Positions 15,752 through 28,115 of a stretch of DNA of 64,000 nt are shown one piece after another. Numbering within the stretch: position 1 is the stretch's first letter; every line of letters begins with the position of its first letter. This DNA is from Paracoccus jeotgali (GTDB lineage: Bacteria; Pseudomonadota; Alphaproteobacteria; Rhodobacterales; Rhodobacteraceae): assembly GCF_002865605.1 (NCBI RefSeq), contig NZ_CP025583.1:2832501-2896500 (forward strand), given 5' to 3'. The translations under genes and the position numbers were made by a program. The notes beneath the pieces are model-generated. The model saw only the letters and a list, made by a program, of their open reading frames with translations. It had not been told where the DNA came from and did no database searches.

Positions 15752-18289
15752 TTACAGCGTCCGTTCGACCTCTTCGCGCTCGAAGATCTCGATCACGTCG
15801 CCGGCGCGGACATCGTCGTAATTCTCGAACGCCATGCCGCATTCCTGACCGGACTGCACTTCCTTGACCTCGTCCTTGAAGCGCTTGAGCGTCTTCAGCG
15901 TGCCTTCGTGGATCACCACGTTGTCGCGCAGCAGGCGCACCCCGGCCGAGCGGCGGGCGACGCCTTCGGTGACCAGACAGCCGGCAACCTTGCCGACGCC
16001 GGTGACCTTGAACACCTCGCGCACTTCGGCATAGCCGATGAAGTTCTCGCGCACTTCGGCCGAGAGCAGGCCCGAGGCCGCCGCCTTGATGTCGTCGATC
16101 AGGTCATAGATGATCGAGTAATAGCGGATCTCGACGCCCTTCTGGTTGGCGCTGTTGCGCGCCGGGGCGTTGGCGCGGACGTTGAAGCCGATGACCGGCG
16201 CGCCCGAGGCTTCGGCCAGACCGATATCCGATTCGGTGATCGCGCCGACGCCGTAATGCAGCACCCGGACGCGGACCTCTTCGTTGCCGATCTTTTCCAG
16301 CGCCTGCACGATCGCCTCGGCCGAACCCTGCACGTCGGCCTTGACCACCACCGGCAGTTCGACCAGCGTCTCGTCGGCCTTGGCGCGGGCCAGCATCTGG
16401 TCCAGCGTGATCGCGGCACCGGCCGCGGCGCGTTTGTCCTTGGCAGCGTTCTCGCGGTATTCCGCGATTTCGCGCGCCTGCGCCTCGGTCTCGACCACGT
16501 TCAGCACGTCACCGGCTTCGGGCGTGCCGTTCAGGCCCAAGACCTCGACCGGGACCGAAGGACCGGCCTCGTCGACGCGATCGCCCTTGTCGTTGATCAG
16601 CGCGCGGACCTTGCCCCACTGTTCGCCCACGACAAAGATGTCGCCGCGCTTCAGCGTGCCGTTCTGGACCAGAACCGTGGCGACGGGGCCGCGGCCGACA
16701 TCCAGCTTGGCCTCGATCACCGCGCCCTGGGCGGGGCGTTTCGGGTTGGCGGTCAGTTCCAGGATCTCGGACTGCAGCGCGATGGCTTCCAGCAGGGTGT
16801 CGATGCCCTGACCGGTATGGGCCGAAACCTCGACCGTCTGCACATCGCCGCCCATCTCCTCGACCACGACCTCGTGCTGCAGCAGGTCGGTGCGGACCTT
16901 TTGCGGGTTCGCGGCCGGCTTGTCGATCTTGTTGATCGCCACGATCATCGGCACATCGGCGGCCTTCGCGTGGTTGATCGCCTCGACCGTCTGCGGCATG
17001 ACCGCGTCATCGGCGGCCACGACCAGCACGACGATGTCGGTGACGTTTGCGCCGCGCGCCCGCATGCTGGTAAAGGCCGCGTGGCCGGGGGTGTCGAGGA
17101 AGCTTAGCACCGCGCCGCTTTCGGCCTTCACCTGATAGGCGCCGATATGCTGGGTGATGCCGCCGGCCTCGCCCGAGACGACATTTGCCTGCCGGATGCG
17201 GTCCAGCAGCGAGGTCTTGCCGTGGTCGACATGGCCCATGATCGTGATGATCGGCGGGCGTGCCTGCAGGTCTTCTTCCTTGTCCTCGACGGTGTCGATC
17301 ACCTGTTCCACGTCGGCGTCCGAGACGCGGACCGTCCGGTGGCCGAATTCCTCGATCACCAGCTCCGCGGTGTCGGCGTCGATCGCCTCGTTGATGCTGA
17401 CCATCAGGCCCATCTTCATCAGCGACTTGACCACATCGGCCGCGCGTTCCGCCATGCGGTTGGCGAGTTCCGACACGGTGATGCTTTCCGGCAGCTGCAC
17501 TTCGCGCGACTGCTTCTCAGCCCGCGACGACTGGCCGAGCGCCTTTTGCTTGGCGCGTTCCTGCTTGCGCTTCATCGCGGCCAAGCTGCGCTGGCGGCCG
17601 CCTTCGCCGGCCAGAGCCGCCGTCACCGACAGCTTGCCCGAGCGGCGTCCGGCGCGTTCGCCGGCCTTGCTGCGGCTGTCGCGGTCGTCGGCACGGCCCG
17701 GCTTGTCGCGATCCGGGCGCGACGGACGGGCGGCGACGCCCTTGGTCTCGGCACGCGAGGCGGCGGCCTGCGCCGCGGCCGCATCGACCGGGGCCGCATC
17801 CGCTGCGGGCTTGCGCACCTCTTCCTTTTTCTGGGCGCGCAGCTTGGCCTCTTCGGCCTTGCGGGCGTCCTCTTCTTCCTTGGCGCGCAGCATTTCCTCG
17901 CGCTCGCGGTCTTCACGCTCCTTGGCCTCGATCTCGGCCCGGCGGCGCTCGCGCTCTTCCTCGCGGGCCTTTTCCTCGGCGGCGCGCTGAACGGCCTCGT
18001 CGGCCTCGCGGGCCTTGGCGGCGGCAAGCGCCCTCAGCCGGCGCTCCATCTCGGCATCAGAGATGCCGGCGGGGCGGCGTGTCGAGGACGCGACGGCCTT
18101 GGCCACGTTTTCCGGCGTGACCGTGGTCCGCTTGTCGCCCGCCGCGGCACCCGGCTTGGGCACCACAACGCGCTTGCGCTTGGTCTCAACGACCACGCTT
18201 TTGGTGCGGCCGTGGCTGAAGCTCTGTTTCACCTGGCCAGGGCGGTTACCGCCGATGCCGAGTGGTTTCTTGCCGTCTTTATCGCTCAT
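15752..18289 (-). CDS. infB: Translation initiation factor IF-2
   Basis: An 845-residue IF-2, the GTPase that places initiator fMet-tRNA on the 30S subunit. It has a long, highly charged N-terminal region with an Arg/Glu-rich coiled-coil stretch (about residues 85-165), IF2_N segments, then the GTPase domain with G1 GHVDHGKT, G3 DTPGH and G4 NKID, followed by the beta-barrel and C-terminal tRNA-binding domains ending [23 protein letters not shown]. The start is ATG at [13 protein letters not shown]; it overlaps the ylxR stop by 11 bases. The terminator directly after it means the usual rbfA-truB genes are not attached here. Confidence 0.98.
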   Translation of the reverse strand: MSDKDGKKPLGIGGNRPGQVKQSFSHGRTKSVVVETKRKRVVVPKPGAAAGDKRTTVTPENVAKAVASSTRRPAGISDAEMERRLRALAAAKAREADEAVQRAAEEKAREEERERRRAEIEAKEREDREREEMLRAKEEEDARKAEEAKLRAQKKEEVRKPAADAAPVDAAAAQAAASRAETKGVAARPSRPDRDKPGRADDRDSRSKAGERAGRRSGKLSVTAALAGEGGRQRSLAAMKRKQERAKQKALGQSSRAEKQSREVQLPESITVSELANRMAERAADVVKSLMKMGLMVSINEAIDADTAELVIEEFGHRTVRVSDADVEQVIDTVEDKEEDLQARPPIITIMGHVDHGKTSLLDRIRQANVVSGEAGGITQHIGAYQVKAESGAVLSFLDTPGHAAFTSMRARGANVTDIVVLVVAADDAVMPQTVEAINHAKAADVPMIVAINKIDKPAANPQKVRTDLLQHEVVVEEMGGDVQTVEVSAHTGQGIDTLLEAIALQSEILELTANPKRPAQGAVIEAKLDVGRGPVATVLVQNGTLKRGDIFVVGEQWGKVRALINDKGDRVDEAGPSVPVEVLGLNGTPEAGDVLNVVETEAQAREIAEYRENAAKDKRAAAGAAITLDQMLARAKADETLVELPVVVKADVQGSAEAIVQALEKIGNEEVRVRVLHYGVGAITESDIGLAEASGAPVIGFNVRANAPARNSANQKGVEIRYYSIIYDLIDDIKAAASGLLSAEVRENFIGYAEVREVFKVTGVGKVAGCLVTEGVARRSAGVRLLRDNVVIHEGTLKTLKRFKDEVKEVQSGQECGMAFENYDDVRAGDVIEIFEREEVERTL

Positions 18290-18911
18290 CTGCGTCTGAT
18301 TCCTTCCCGGCCCGGATGGCCGATTGCCCTCGCAGGCCATTCAGCCTGCCGGCGTCCCGGATAACCTTGTCTGCCAAGCCGCCTCTCGAAAGCGCGCTGT
18401 GTATGACATGATCGCGCCCGAAAGCCAAACCCAATTCTGATGCGGTAAGGCAGCCGAACCAGCGTGCCCCTTCGGGTGTCCAGAGCTTGCCCTTGCCGCG
18501 TTCGGACCCGTCCGACGCCTGCAGCAGCACCTTGACCCAACCGGCCGCAAGCCGGTCCTTCACCTTCTCGTATCCGGCCACCGCCAGACCCGATTTCCGC
18601 GCCAGCGAGATCAGGTCGGTGACCCTTCTGGCCAGCCCGGCCTCGATCAGCGCGGCAAAATCCTCCGGCGCCCTGGCCGGGGCCTTGGCCGCGCGTGACA
18701 GCAGCCCCTTGGCCACCGCCCGGTCGATGATCTGCCGGTCGGCGGTCACCCAAAAGCCGCGGCCGGGCAGCTTTTCGGCAAGGTCGGGCACGACGATCCC
18801 GTCGGGGCCCAGCACAAGGCGGATCAGTCCGGCCTTGGGCTGCACCTCGCCGGTGACCAGGCAGCGACGTTCGCTGCCCTCGGTCTGTGTGTCGCGGCCG
18901 CCTCGGGTCAT
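18279..18911 (-). CDS. ylxR: YlxR (DUF448) RNA-binding protein with C-terminal L7Ae-like domain
   Basis: A 210-residue protein combining two domains that are separate in Gram-positives. Residues about 10-90 are YlxR/DUF448 ([40 protein letters not shown]), and residues about 105-195 resemble the L7Ae/YlxQ ribosomal-protein fold ([22 protein letters not shown]). Both are RNA-binding folds. The position between nusA and infB is conserved across bacteria. The fusion is common in alphaproteobacteria, so it is not unusual here. Confidence 0.92.
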   Translation of the reverse strand: MTRGGRDTQTEGSERRCLVTGEVQPKAGLIRLVLGPDGIVVPDLAEKLPGRGFWVTADRQIIDRAVAKGLLSRAAKAPARAPEDFAALIEAGLARRVTDLISLARKSGLAVAGYEKVKDRLAAGWVKVLLQASDGSERGKGKLWTPEGARWFGCLTASELGLAFGRDHVIHSALSRGGLADKVIRDAGRLNGLRGQSAIRAGKESDADER

Positions 18912-18928
18912 CGCAGGGTCCGAGGCGA

Positions 18929-20641
18929 TCAGGCCCCGGCCTCCTCGGTTGCGGCGGCGGTTTCGGCCTCGGCGGCATCCGCCTCGGCGTCGTCGTCGTC
19001 ACCGGCCTCGCCCAACAATTCGTCGGGATCGACCCAGCCCAGCATCACCCGCGCGGTCATCACCATGTCCTGCGCGGCTTCCAGCGTGATGCCGAACGGT
19101 TCCAGCAGGCCCTCATCCTTGTGGCGCTGGCCGTCGACCGTGGTCCAGCCACCGGCCAGTTCCCAGTCGGCGCAGGTCGCGAAGTCTTCCAGCGACTTGA
19201 CGCCATCCTTGGCCAGTGCCTCGACCATCTGGGGTGTCAGACCCTCGAATTCAACCAGCGTGTCATCGGCACCCAGCGAACGCGCGTTTTCCAGAGCGGC
19301 GCGATTCGCCGCCTCGATCACGTCGCGGGCACGGGCCTGCAGCTCTTCGGCGGTGCCTTCGTCGACCCCGTCGATGGACAGCAGCTCTTCCTGTTCGATA
19401 TAGGCCACCTCTTCCAGGTTGGTGAAGCCTTCGGCGACCAGAAGCTGGGCGAAGAACTCGTCCAGGTCGAGGTTGTCCATGAACAGCTTGGTCCGGGCGT
19501 TGAACTCGGCCTGACGGCGCTTGCTTTCCTCTTCCTCGGTCATGATGTCGATATCCAGACCGGTCAGCTGGCTGGCCAGACGCACGTTCTGGCCGCGACG
19601 GCCGATGGCCAGCGACAGCTGTTCCTCGGGGACGACGACCTCGATCCGGGGCGCGTCCTCGTCGACGACGACCTTGCTGACCTCGGCCGGTTGCAGCGCG
19701 TTCACCAGGAAGGTCGCCTGATCTTCGGACCACGGAATGATGTCGATCTTTTCGCCCTGCAACTCGCCCACGACCGCCTGAACGCGGCTGCCGCGCATGC
19801 CGACGCAGGCGCCGACCGGGTCGATCGAGTTGTCATAGCTGATCACGGCGATCTTGGCGCGGCTGCCCGGATCGCGGGCGACGGCCTTGATCTCGATCAC
19901 GCCGTCATAGATCTCCGGCACTTCCATCTTGAACAATTCGGCCATGAATTGCGGGTCGGTGCGGGACAGGAAGATCTGCGGGCCGCGCGTCTCGCGGCGC
20001 ACATCCTTGACATAGGCGCGGATGCGGTCGTTCGGGCGATAGCTTTCGCGGCCGATCTTTTCGTTGCGGCGCAGGATCGCTTCGCCCCGGCCGACATCGA
20101 CGATGATGTTGCCGTATTCCTCGCGCTTGACGACGCCGTTGATGATGGTGCCGGCGCGGTCCTTGAATTCCTCGTATTGGCGGTCACGCTCGGCCTCGCG
20201 GACGCGCTGCAGGATGACCTGCTTGGCCGATTGGGCGGCGATGCGGCCCAGTTCGACCGGCGGCACCTGTTCGGAAAACACGTCGCCGACCTGCGGGCCG
20301 CCGGTGAAATCGTCCAGCTTCTCGCCCTCGCGCGTCCAGTAATTGGCCGGGTTGGCGGGCTTTTCGAAATACAGTTTCGCCTGTTCGGGCGTGAACTCTG
20401 CCTGATAGTTTTCCAGCGCCTCCTCGTCCACGACGGTGCGGACGCGGGTGAAGGTCGCGTTGCCGGTCTTGCGGTCGATGGACACGCGAATGTCCATTTC
20501 CGCGCCATAGCGCGACTTTGCCGCCCTGGCGAGGCTGTCCTCCATCGCCTCGATGACCAGCTCGGGCTCGATCATCTTCTCGCGGGCCACGGCCTCGGCG
20601 GTTTGCAGCAGTTCAAGCTGATTGGCAGAGGTGATTGCCAT
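18929..20641 (-). CDS. nusA: Transcription termination/antitermination factor NusA
   Basis: A 570-residue NusA with the N-terminal RNA-polymerase-binding domain ([18 protein letters not shown]), S1 domain (around [29 protein letters not shown]), two KH domains ([19 protein letters not shown] and [17 protein letters not shown]), two acidic C-terminal repeats with helix-hairpin-helix character and a Glu/Asp/Ala-rich tail. It governs pausing, rho-independent termination and ribosomal RNA antitermination. The start is the ATG of MAITSANQ, preceded by AAGGAG that overlaps the end of rimP; a GTG one codon earlier is possible. Confidence 0.98.
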   Translation of the reverse strand: MAITSANQLELLQTAEAVAREKMIEPELVIEAMEDSLARAAKSRYGAEMDIRVSIDRKTGNATFTRVRTVVDEEALENYQAEFTPEQAKLYFEKPANPANYWTREGEKLDDFTGGPQVGDVFSEQVPPVELGRIAAQSAKQVILQRVREAERDRQYEEFKDRAGTIINGVVKREEYGNIIVDVGRGEAILRRNEKIGRESYRPNDRIRAYVKDVRRETRGPQIFLSRTDPQFMAELFKMEVPEIYDGVIEIKAVARDPGSRAKIAVISYDNSIDPVGACVGMRGSRVQAVVGELQGEKIDIIPWSEDQATFLVNALQPAEVSKVVVDEDAPRIEVVVPEEQLSLAIGRRGQNVRLASQLTGLDIDIMTEEEESKRRQAEFNARTKLFMDNLDLDEFFAQLLVAEGFTNLEEVAYIEQEELLSIDGVDEGTAEELQARARDVIEAANRAALENARSLGADDTLVEFEGLTPQMVEALAKDGVKSLEDFATCADWELAGGWTTVDGQRHKDEGLLEPFGITLEAAQDMVMTARVMLGWVDPDELLGEAGDDDDAEADAAEAETAAATEEAGA

Positions 20642-20644
20642 CAC

Positions 20645-21259
20645 TTACTCCTTCATAGCGGCGTCGTCATCCTCGCCGTCTTCCGTTTGCACTTCGTCGA
20701 ACATCGATTCGTCGAGATTGTCGACCTGAACGCCGGCGGCCTTTTTCTGGCGCAGCATCTCGGCGATCAACTCGTCGGTCAGCGCCAGCTTGGCATCGGC
20801 CAGCCAGTCGAAATTCAGCCCGATGGTCTGGGTCTCGCCGCCGACGTCGATATTGATCAAGACGTCATCGCCCTCGGTCCCGGCCAGGATCCCGCTGAAG
20901 CGCTTGCGCCCGTCGATGAGCTGGCTGGTTTCCAGCCGCGCGTCATAGCCCTCGAAGGTCTGGAAATCCTTCAGCCGGGTCAGCGGCCGGTCGATGCCGG
21001 GGCTGGACACCTCGAGGAAATACTTGTCCTCGATGGGGTCTTCGACATCCAGCGTGGCGCTGACCATGGTCGAGATCTCGGCGCAGTCATCGACGGTGAT
21101 CCCGCCCTCGGGCCGGTCGGCCATGATCTGCAGCGTCGCGGTCTTGCCGCCCTGCAGGCGCAGGCGGACCAGTTCAAAGCCCATATCCTCGATCACGGGG
21201 GTCAGGATATCGGCCAGGCGGCGGTCGATGGCGGTCTTGGCAATCAGGTCGTTCGACAT
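20645..21259 (-). CDS. rimP: Ribosome maturation factor RimP
   Basis: A 204-residue RimP, which binds the 30S precursor and aids its assembly. Family segments are [25 protein letters not shown] at the N-terminus, [25 protein letters not shown] and [29 protein letters not shown]. It ends with an acidic tail ([12 protein letters not shown]). The start is the ATG of MSNDLIAK. It opens the rimP-nusA-ylxR-infB operon, and its last codons carry the nusA ribosome-binding site. Confidence 0.95.
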   Translation of the reverse strand: MSNDLIAKTAIDRRLADILTPVIEDMGFELVRLRLQGGKTATLQIMADRPEGGITVDDCAEISTMVSATLDVEDPIEDKYFLEVSSPGIDRPLTRLKDFQTFEGYDARLETSQLIDGRKRFSGILAGTEGDDVLINIDVGGETQTIGLNFDWLADAKLALTDELIAEMLRQKKAAGVQVDNLDESMFDEVQTEDGEDDDAAMKE

Positions 21260-21270
21260 GAGCATCCCTG

Positions 21271-21300
21271 AAAATGAAAAACGGGCCCGCAGCGGCCCGT
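21271..21300 (-). terminator. Rho-independent terminator after the proline iminopeptidase gene
   Basis: Read on the minus strand, ACGGGCC and GGCCCGT form a GC-rich 7-bp stem with a six-base loop, followed by TTTTTCATTTT. It lies between the iminopeptidase stop and the rimP start, so it should end the iminopeptidase transcript and insulate the rimP-nusA-infB operon. Confidence 0.8.
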
Positions 21301-21363
21301 CATGGTTTCGGTGGCGCAGGGGGTGGAGGCCTGCACCGCTGTTGAACGATCATATAGGGCGAA

Positions 21364-22356
21364 TCATCCATGGGCGCAAGCGTTACCGTGGGCGCCCGAC
21401 GCGCGCAGCCCGTCCATGATCGAAACCAGCGCCGCCGCGATCCTCGGCTCGCTGAGCGCGTGCCCCGAGGCGGGGATCATGTGCAGCCGGCAGCCGGGCC
21501 AGCCCTGGGCCAGCTGCCATGCGCTGTGCGGCGGGCAGACCATGTCATAGCGGCCCTGCACGATCTGGCAGGGCAGATGTTCGATCAGGTGGCGGTCGCG
21601 CAGCAACTGGCCCTCGTCCAGAAAGCAGCGGTTGTGGAAATAGTGACATTCCAGCCGCGCGAAGGCCCGCGCATATTCGGGCGAGGCCGCGCCGGGATAG
21701 GGGATGTCCAGCCCTGCCAGCCCGCTTTCCCAGATCGTCCAGTGCCGGGCGACGCGGCGTTCAAGCTCTCGGTCGCCGGAAAACAGGCGGCGGTGATAGG
21801 CGGCGATCATGTCACCGCGTTCGGCGGGCGGAATCGGCGCGCAGAAATCGCGCCAGCGTTCCGGCCAGAACCGCGCCGCGCCGCCGCCATAGAACCAGTC
21901 GAGTTCCTCGTTGCGGCCCAGAAACACCCCGCGCAGCACCAGCCCGGTGACGCTGCCCGGATGCGCCTGCGCATAGGCCAGCGCCAGCGTCGCGCCCCAG
22001 CTTCCGCCAAAGACGGTCCAGGCGCCGATGCCCAGGGTTTCGCGCAGCAATTCGATATCGGCGATCAGATGGGCGGTGGTGTTGGCCTCGATGCTGGCAT
22101 GGGGTGTGGACAGCCCGCAGCCGCGTTGGTCGAACATCACCACGCGGTAATGCTGCGGGTCGAAAAAGCGCCGCATGAAGGGGCTGCACCCGCCGCCCGG
22201 CCCGCCATGCAGCACCACCACGGGCGGGCCGTCGGGGTTGCCGGACTGCTCGACATACAGCACATGCCCCGACCCGGCCTCGACCCGCCGGCGGTCGTAA
22301 GGCTCGAGATGCGGATAAAGGCGTGAGGCGCCGAATTGCCCTGCTGTCTGATCCAT
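21364..22356 (-). CDS. pip: Proline iminopeptidase
   Basis: A 330-residue alpha/beta-hydrolase of peptidase family S33 that removes N-terminal proline from peptides. The oxyanion motif HGGPGGG, the [12 protein letters not shown] segment, nucleophile elbow [14 protein letters not shown] and a C-terminal catalytic histidine in [11 protein letters not shown] are all present. Length matches the family. The start is the ATG of MDQTAGQFG; two upstream codons in the frame are unlikely starts. It is divergent from ubiG, and a terminator follows its stop. Confidence 0.92.
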   Translation of the reverse strand: MDQTAGQFGASRLYPHLEPYDRRRVEAGSGHVLYVEQSGNPDGPPVVVLHGGPGGGCSPFMRRFFDPQHYRVVMFDQRGCGLSTPHASIEANTTAHLIADIELLRETLGIGAWTVFGGSWGATLALAYAQAHPGSVTGLVLRGVFLGRNEELDWFYGGGAARFWPERWRDFCAPIPPAERGDMIAAYHRRLFSGDRELERRVARHWTIWESGLAGLDIPYPGAASPEYARAFARLECHYFHNRCFLDEGQLLRDRHLIEHLPCQIVQGRYDMVCPPHSAWQLAQGWPGCRLHMIPASGHALSEPRIAAALVSIMDGLRASGAHGNACAHG

Positions 22357-22402
22357 GACTATAACCTTATACAAGCCACAGGTTGCGCGAAAGGGACCGA
22401 GG

Positions 22403-23149
22403 ATGACCGACAGTCAGGACCACGCGGAAATCGCCAAATTCGAGGCCATGGCCGCAGAATGGTGGGATCCTGCCGGAAAGTTCAAGCCGCTGCACATGAT
22501 GAACCCGGTCCGGCTGGGATATGTCACCGACCAGATCGCGGCCGAGTTCGGGCGCGACCTGAAGTCGCCGCGCCCGTTCGAGGGGCTGCGGCTGCTGGAT
22601 ATCGGCTGCGGCGGCGGGCTGCTGTCCGAACCGATGGCCCGGCTGGGGGCCGATGTCGTGGGCGCCGACGCCGCGCCCCGCAACATCAAGGTCGCCAGCC
22701 TGCACGCGGCCGAGGTCGGGCTGGACATCGACTATCGCAACGACACCGCCGAGGCGCTGCTGGCCCAGGGCGAAAGCTTTGACGCCGTGCTGGCGATGGA
22801 GATTGTCGAGCATGTCGCCGACCCCGCCGGTTTCGTCCAGTCCTGCCACGATCTGCTGCGGCCGGGCGGCGTGCTGGTCATGTCGACGCTGAACCGCAAC
22901 CTGCGCAGCTACGCCGCCGCGATCATCGGGGCGGAATGGGTGATGCGCTGGCTGCCCAAGGGCACGCATGAATGGTCGCGCTTCATCACTCCGGACGAGC
23001 TGGCGCAGATGATGACGCAGGCCGGGCTGCACGTCGCCGACCGGCGCGGCATGGTGTTCAACCCGATCAGCTGGGGCTGGTCACTGTCGGAACGCGACCT
23101 GTCGGTGAATTACGCGATGACGGGGATCCGGCGCGCTCAGGAAGGCTGA
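22403..23149 (+). CDS. ubiG: Ubiquinone biosynthesis O-methyltransferase UbiG
   Basis: A 248-residue SAM-dependent class I methyltransferase performing both O-methylations of ubiquinone synthesis. The family opening [27 protein letters not shown] is diagnostic. The SAM motif [16 protein letters not shown], the AMEIVEHV motif and the membrane-interaction stretch [31 protein letters not shown] are intact. Start ATG follows a GAGG ribosome site. It converges on the GFA gene, overlapping that gene's end by 13 bases. Confidence 0.95.
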   Translation: MTDSQDHAEIAKFEAMAAEWWDPAGKFKPLHMMNPVRLGYVTDQIAAEFGRDLKSPRPFEGLRLLDIGCGGGLLSEPMARLGADVVGADAAPRNIKVASLHAAEVGLDIDYRNDTAEALLAQGESFDAVLAMEIVEHVADPAGFVQSCHDLLRPGGVLVMSTLNRNLRSYAAAIIGAEWVMRWLPKGTHEWSRFITPDELAQMMTQAGLHVADRRGMVFNPISWGWSLSERDLSVNYAMTGIRRAQEG

Positions 23150-23574
23150 TCGGGGTCGGCGCCGGCGCCGGGCGCTTCTTCCCGAGGCTCCGCCCGGTCG
23201 GACGAGTGGTGCACGCCGTCCGTCCACGGCACCGGGTCCAGATCGCGCGGGTTCACCCCCTCCAGACAGGCGGCGTTGATGCCATATTCGTTGGGGTTCG
23301 AGCGTCTGCGGTGGTGGGTATAGATGCCGCAATGCCGGCAGAAGTGATGCTGCGCGGTGTGGGTGCCGAACTGATACAGGCTCAGCGCCTCGGCCCCGCG
23401 GACGATCCGCAGCCCGTCCAGCCGCGCGGTCAGCGCCACCGCGCCCCGCCGCCGGCAATAGCTGCAATCGCAGCGCCGGGCCGTCTCCAGCCCGCCGCTC
23501 AGCGTCACCGCGATCTCGACCGCGCCGCAATGGCAGGTCAGGCGATGCGGCGAGGTGATGACCGGCAGTGTCAT
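23137..23574 (-). CDS. GFA/CENP-V family zinc protein
   Basis: A 145-residue protein of the glutathione-dependent formaldehyde-activating (GFA)/CENP-V fold. The zinc cysteines are present: CHCGAVE near residue 12, [11 protein letters not shown] near residue 34 and [13 protein letters not shown] near residue 80. The family is mostly uncharacterised and many members are not formaldehyde-active, so the substrate is open. Its ATG overlaps the rhomboid gene's stop (ATGA), so the two are translationally coupled. The 3' end overlaps ubiG on the opposite strand. Confidence 0.85.
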   Translation of the reverse strand: MTLPVITSPHRLTCHCGAVEIAVTLSGGLETARRCDCSYCRRRGAVALTARLDGLRIVRGAEALSLYQFGTHTAQHHFCRHCGIYTHHRRRSNPNEYGINAACLEGVNPRDLDPVPWTDGVHHSSDRAEPREEAPGAGADPDQPS

Positions 23575-24290
23575 CGCCGCACCACCGGGATGCGGGACCG
23601 GGCGTATTCGATGGCCGGATGCGGTGGCTTGCCGTGGGTGATGCGCCAGAAGCCCAGCCCGCCCCGGCGCAGGAACAGCGGCAGGCACAGCGTCACGCCC
23701 GCCACGAAACCGCCGATATGCGCCCAATAGGCGACCCCGTCCCCGGCCAGCGAGAAGCTGCCGAAAAGTTGCAGCAGAAACCACAGCCCCAGCACCACCC
23801 AGGCCCGCAGCGTCACCACCTTGACGAAGATCAGGATGATCGCGACCACATCGACGCGGGCGCGCGGAAACATCAGCACATAGCCGCCCATCACCCCGGC
23901 AATCGCGCCCGATGCCCCGATCATCGGCACCAGCGTCCACGGGTCGGACGCGATCTGCGCCCCGGCGGCGGCCAGACCGCAGAGCAGATAGAACAGCAGA
24001 AAGCCCAGATGCCCCATCTGCGCTTCCAGATTATCGCCGAAGATCCACAGAAACAGCAGGTTGCCACCCAGATGCAGCAGCCCGGCATGCAGGAACATAT
24101 GGCTCAGCAGCCCCCACAGGTTGACGCCGTGCACCACCGCCACCGGATACAGCGCCAGATCCTGCCACAGCGCAAAGCTGCCCCCCAGCCAGGGCGTCGT
24201 CATCGCGAACATCACCAGATTGGCGATGATCAGCGCGATGGTGACGTAAGGCGTCTGCCCCGAGGGGTTGTGGTCGCGGATGGGAAACAT
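23571..24290 (-). CDS. Rhomboid family intramembrane serine protease
   Basis: A 239-residue polytopic membrane protein with six hydrophobic segments. The catalytic serine motif GASGAIAGVMGGYVLMFP and the catalytic histidine in the last helix (AHIGGFVAGVTLCL) are visible, along with LLSHMFLHAGLLHLGGNLLFLWIFGDNLE, the histidine-rich second helix of rhomboids. It cleaves substrates within the inner membrane; targets are unknown. The start is ATG at MFPIRDHNPSG. It is divergent from gabT, with about 140 bases between. Confidence 0.92.
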   Translation of the reverse strand: MFPIRDHNPSGQTPYVTIALIIANLVMFAMTTPWLGGSFALWQDLALYPVAVVHGVNLWGLLSHMFLHAGLLHLGGNLLFLWIFGDNLEAQMGHLGFLLFYLLCGLAAAGAQIASDPWTLVPMIGASGAIAGVMGGYVLMFPRARVDVVAIILIFVKVVTLRAWVVLGLWFLLQLFGSFSLAGDGVAYWAHIGGFVAGVTLCLPLFLRRGGLGFWRITHGKPPHPAIEYARSRIPVVRR

Positions 24291-24433
24291 CGCCGCTCCT
24301 TGCGGGTTTGGCCAAGGATGACACGCGGCCTCGATCCCGCGCAAGCAGCGGCGCGCGCAACTGATCGCGAGGGGCCTGTTCGCGGCCCCAGACGGGCGCT
24401 AGGATCGCGCCAGCACACAGCAGGGGGGCCCCT

Positions 24434-25702
24434 ATGTCCACACTGACCGACCGCAAGAACGCCGCCATCTCTCGGGGCGTCGGCATGACCACGCAGATCT
24501 ACGCCGACCGGGCCGAGAACGCCGAAATCTGGGACGGCGAGGGGCGGCGCTATATCGACTTTGCCGCCGGGATCGCGGTCGTGAACACCGGCCATCGCCA
24601 CCCGCGCGTGATCGCGGCGGTCAGGGACCAGCTGGACCGGTTCACCCATACCTGCCACCAGGTCGTGCCGTATGAAAACTATGTCGCGCTGGCCGAGCGG
24701 CTGAACGATCTGGTGCCGGGCGAGGGGCCGAAAAAAACCATCTTCGTCACCACCGGCGCCGAGGCGGTGGAAAACGCGGTCAAGATCGCCCGGCACTATA
24801 CGCAGCGCGATGCGGTCATCGCCTTCGCCGGCGGCTTTCACGGGCGCACCTTCATGGGCATGGCGCTGACCGGCAAGGTCCAGCCCTACAAGGCTGGTTT
24901 CGGGCCGATGATGAACGATGTCTGGCATCTGCCCTTCCCGAACCCGCTGCATGGCGTGACGGCCGAGGACGCGCTGGCCGCGCTCGACCGGCTGTTCAAG
25001 GCCGATCTGGAGCCGGGCCGGGTGGCCGCCATCATCATCGAGCCGGTGCAGGGCGAGGGCGGCTTCTATCCCGCGCCCGCCGAATTCCTGGTCAAGCTGC
25101 GCGAGATCTGCGACGCCCACTCGATCCTGCTGATCGCGGATGAGGTCCAGACCGGCTTTGCCCGCACCGGCAAGCTGTTCGCGATGGAACATGCCGGCGT
25201 CGCCGCCGATCTGACCACCATGGCCAAGGGGCTGGGCGGCGGGCTGCCGCTGGCCGCCGTCACCGGGCGCGCGCAGGTGATGGACAGCCCCGCGCCGGGC
25301 GGTCTGGGCGGCACCTTTGCCGGCAACCCGCTGGCCATCGCTGCGGCCCATGCCGTGCTGGACGTGATTAAGGACGAGCAGCTTTGCGACCGGGCCGAGC
25401 GGCTGGGCCACCGGCTGAAGCAGCGCCTGGCCGGTCTGCGCGACGCCGTGCCCGAGATCGTGGACATCCGCGGCCCCGGCTTCATGAACGCGGTCGAGTT
25501 CAACATGCCCGGCAGCGACGCGCCCAATCCCGACATGGCCAACCGCGTCCGCGAACAGGCGCTGAAGCGGAACCTGATCCTGCTGACCTGCGGCGTCTAT
25601 GGCAACGTGATCCGCTTTCTGGCGCCGCTGACCATCCCGGACGAAGTGTTCAGCGAGGCGCTGGATATCCTGGAAGACAGCATCATTGCCGCCCGCGCCT
25701 GA
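24434..25702 (+). CDS. gabT: 4-aminobutyrate aminotransferase
   Basis: A 422-residue class III PLP aminotransferase transferring the amino group of GABA (or 5-aminovalerate) to 2-oxoglutarate. Markers are FVTTGAEAVENAVKIARHYT (cofactor phosphate), AFAGGFHGRTFMGMALTGK, the metal/PLP aspartate in LLIADEVQTGFARTGKLFAMEH and the Schiff-base lysine in TTMAKGLGGGLPLAAVTGR. Length and sequence fit GabT well. No succinate-semialdehyde dehydrogenase is adjacent, so the exact substrate is inferred from the family. Confidence 0.9.
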   Translation: MSTLTDRKNAAISRGVGMTTQIYADRAENAEIWDGEGRRYIDFAAGIAVVNTGHRHPRVIAAVRDQLDRFTHTCHQVVPYENYVALAERLNDLVPGEGPKKTIFVTTGAEAVENAVKIARHYTQRDAVIAFAGGFHGRTFMGMALTGKVQPYKAGFGPMMNDVWHLPFPNPLHGVTAEDALAALDRLFKADLEPGRVAAIIIEPVQGEGGFYPAPAEFLVKLREICDAHSILLIADEVQTGFARTGKLFAMEHAGVAADLTTMAKGLGGGLPLAAVTGRAQVMDSPAPGGLGGTFAGNPLAIAAAHAVLDVIKDEQLCDRAERLGHRLKQRLAGLRDAVPEIVDIRGPGFMNAVEFNMPGSDAPNPDMANRVREQALKRNLILLTCGVYGNVIRFLAPLTIPDEVFSEALDILEDSIIAARA

Positions 25703-25774
25703 CCGGCGGGGGTTGTCCGCGCCCCGGCCGGGGGGCTAGATGGCGGCTTCGACAGGAACAGGGATGCAATCCAG

Positions 25775-26748
<974 letters not shown>

Positions 26749-26752
<4 letters not shown>

Positions 26753-27510
26753 ACTGGGGTGCGATCCGCGCGATCTACGCGCATGAGATGCAGCGGTTCT
26801 TCCGCACCATCTGGCAATCCATCGCCTCGCCGGTGCTGTCGACGGTGCTGTATTTCGTGGTCTTCGGCGCCGCCATCGGCGGGCGTATCCAGTCGGTCGA
26901 GGGGGTCGCCTATGGCGCCTTCATCGTGCCCGGACTGATGATGCTGACGCTGCTGCAGCAATCGGTGTCGAACGCGTCCTTCGGGATCTATTTCCCGAAA
27001 TTCTCGGGCACGATCTATGAGTACCTCGTTGCGCCGGCCGGCTGGATCGAGGTCACGGCGGGCTTTGTCGGCGCGGCGGCGTCCAAGGCGATCCTGATCT
27101 CGCTGATCATCCTGCTGACCAGCTTCTGGTTCGTCGGCGCGCAGATCAGCCACCCGATCTGGATGCTGGCCTTTCTGGTGCTGACGGCCTTTGCCTTCTC
27201 GCTGCTGGGCTTTATCCTTGGGCTTTGGGCCAAGAATTTCGAGCAGTTGCAGATCGTGCCGATGATGGTGATCACGCCGCTGGTGTTTCTGGGGGGCGCG
27301 TTCTACTCGGCCTCGATGCTGCCGCCGTTCTGGGAAAGCGTGGCCAAGCTGAACCCGGTCCTCTACCTGATCTCGGGCTTTCGCTGGGCGTTTTTCGACA
27401 TGGCCGATGTGCCGGTCGGGCTGTCGCTGTTCGCGGTGGCGCTGATGATCGTGGTCTGCATGGGCGCGATCGCCTGGATCTTTCGCACCGGCTGGCGGCT
27501 GCGCGACTGA
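26749..27510 (+). CDS. ABC-2 type transporter permease
   Basis: A 253-residue inner-membrane permease of the ABC-2 family with six hydrophobic segments, starting [20 protein letters not shown] and carrying the conserved [13 protein letters not shown] loop, [22 protein letters not shown] and [17 protein letters not shown] motifs. It pairs with the overlapping ATPase gene to form a half-transporter exporter (YadGH-like). The exported compound is unknown; nothing nearby identifies it. Confidence 0.92.
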
Positions 27511-27516
27511 CGCCCG

Positions 27517-27990
27517 CTATTTCCGCAGGCTGTCGCAGATGCGCGCCTGCGGGTCGAGCTTGATATAGTCCCGCGCCGAGATCCGGTGCATCTCGAGCGA
27601 GCGCGACCAGCTTTCGTTCCATTTCTTGCGGATGCCGCCGCGATAGAATTGCGCCATGATCTCGGGCACATAAGGCGGGATGATCTTGGTGTTGGGCAGG
27701 CGCGGGGCGTGAAAGCCCAGCACCGCCTTTGGCCCCAGACAGGCGTTCGGCATCGTCACCAGCATCGTGCAGGCCGAGCGGCAATAGCCGCGAATCCGCA
27801 CCGTCCGGCCCGAGCGTTCAAGCTGGGCGCGGGTCTGGACCATCTCGATCACATTGCCGCCGCGATGGTTGGTGACGTCGATGAACTCGCCCACGCGAAC
27901 GATATCGGCGGCAGCGGCCAGCGGCAGCAGCGCCAGCGCCGCGCCGATCAGCGCGTGACGTGCGCGGGGTCCGGGGGTGAAAATCCTCAT
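27517..27990 (-). CDS. Secreted protein with ClpP-like/COG3904-type segment
   Basis: A 157-residue exported protein. A signal peptide is clear: basic start, hydrophobic [16 protein letters not shown], then cleavage near ADIVRVG. The middle holds [17 protein letters not shown], resembling the serine-containing SAC motif of periplasmic ClpP/crotonase-like proteins (COG3904), followed by [11 protein letters not shown] complete catalytic triad cannot be assigned, and the protein is shorter than true ClpP homologues. The start is ATG at MRIFTPGP. It converges on the ABC permease and is divergent from rimO. Function unknown. Confidence 0.7.
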   Translation of the reverse strand: MRIFTPGPRARHALIGAALALLPLAAAADIVRVGEFIDVTNHRGGNVIEMVQTRAQLERSGRTVRIRGYCRSACTMLVTMPNACLGPKAVLGFHAPRLPNTKIIPPYVPEIMAQFYRGGIRKKWNESWSRSLEMHRISARDYIKLDPQARICDSLRK

Positions 27991-28115
27991 GCCCCGCAAT
28001 CTGCGACGCGGGGCGGCAAAGCAAAAGCAACAGATGCGTGATCTTGTCCGCCCACCCCCGCAGCCCGCGTCAGAACGCTTGCCATTGCGGGGGCCGGGAC
28101 CTATCTGACACCCGC

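Noticed and set aside
18887..21271. 794-residue plus-strand open frame
   Set aside because: Antisense to nusA and rimP; no domain resemblance, composition typical of a shadow.
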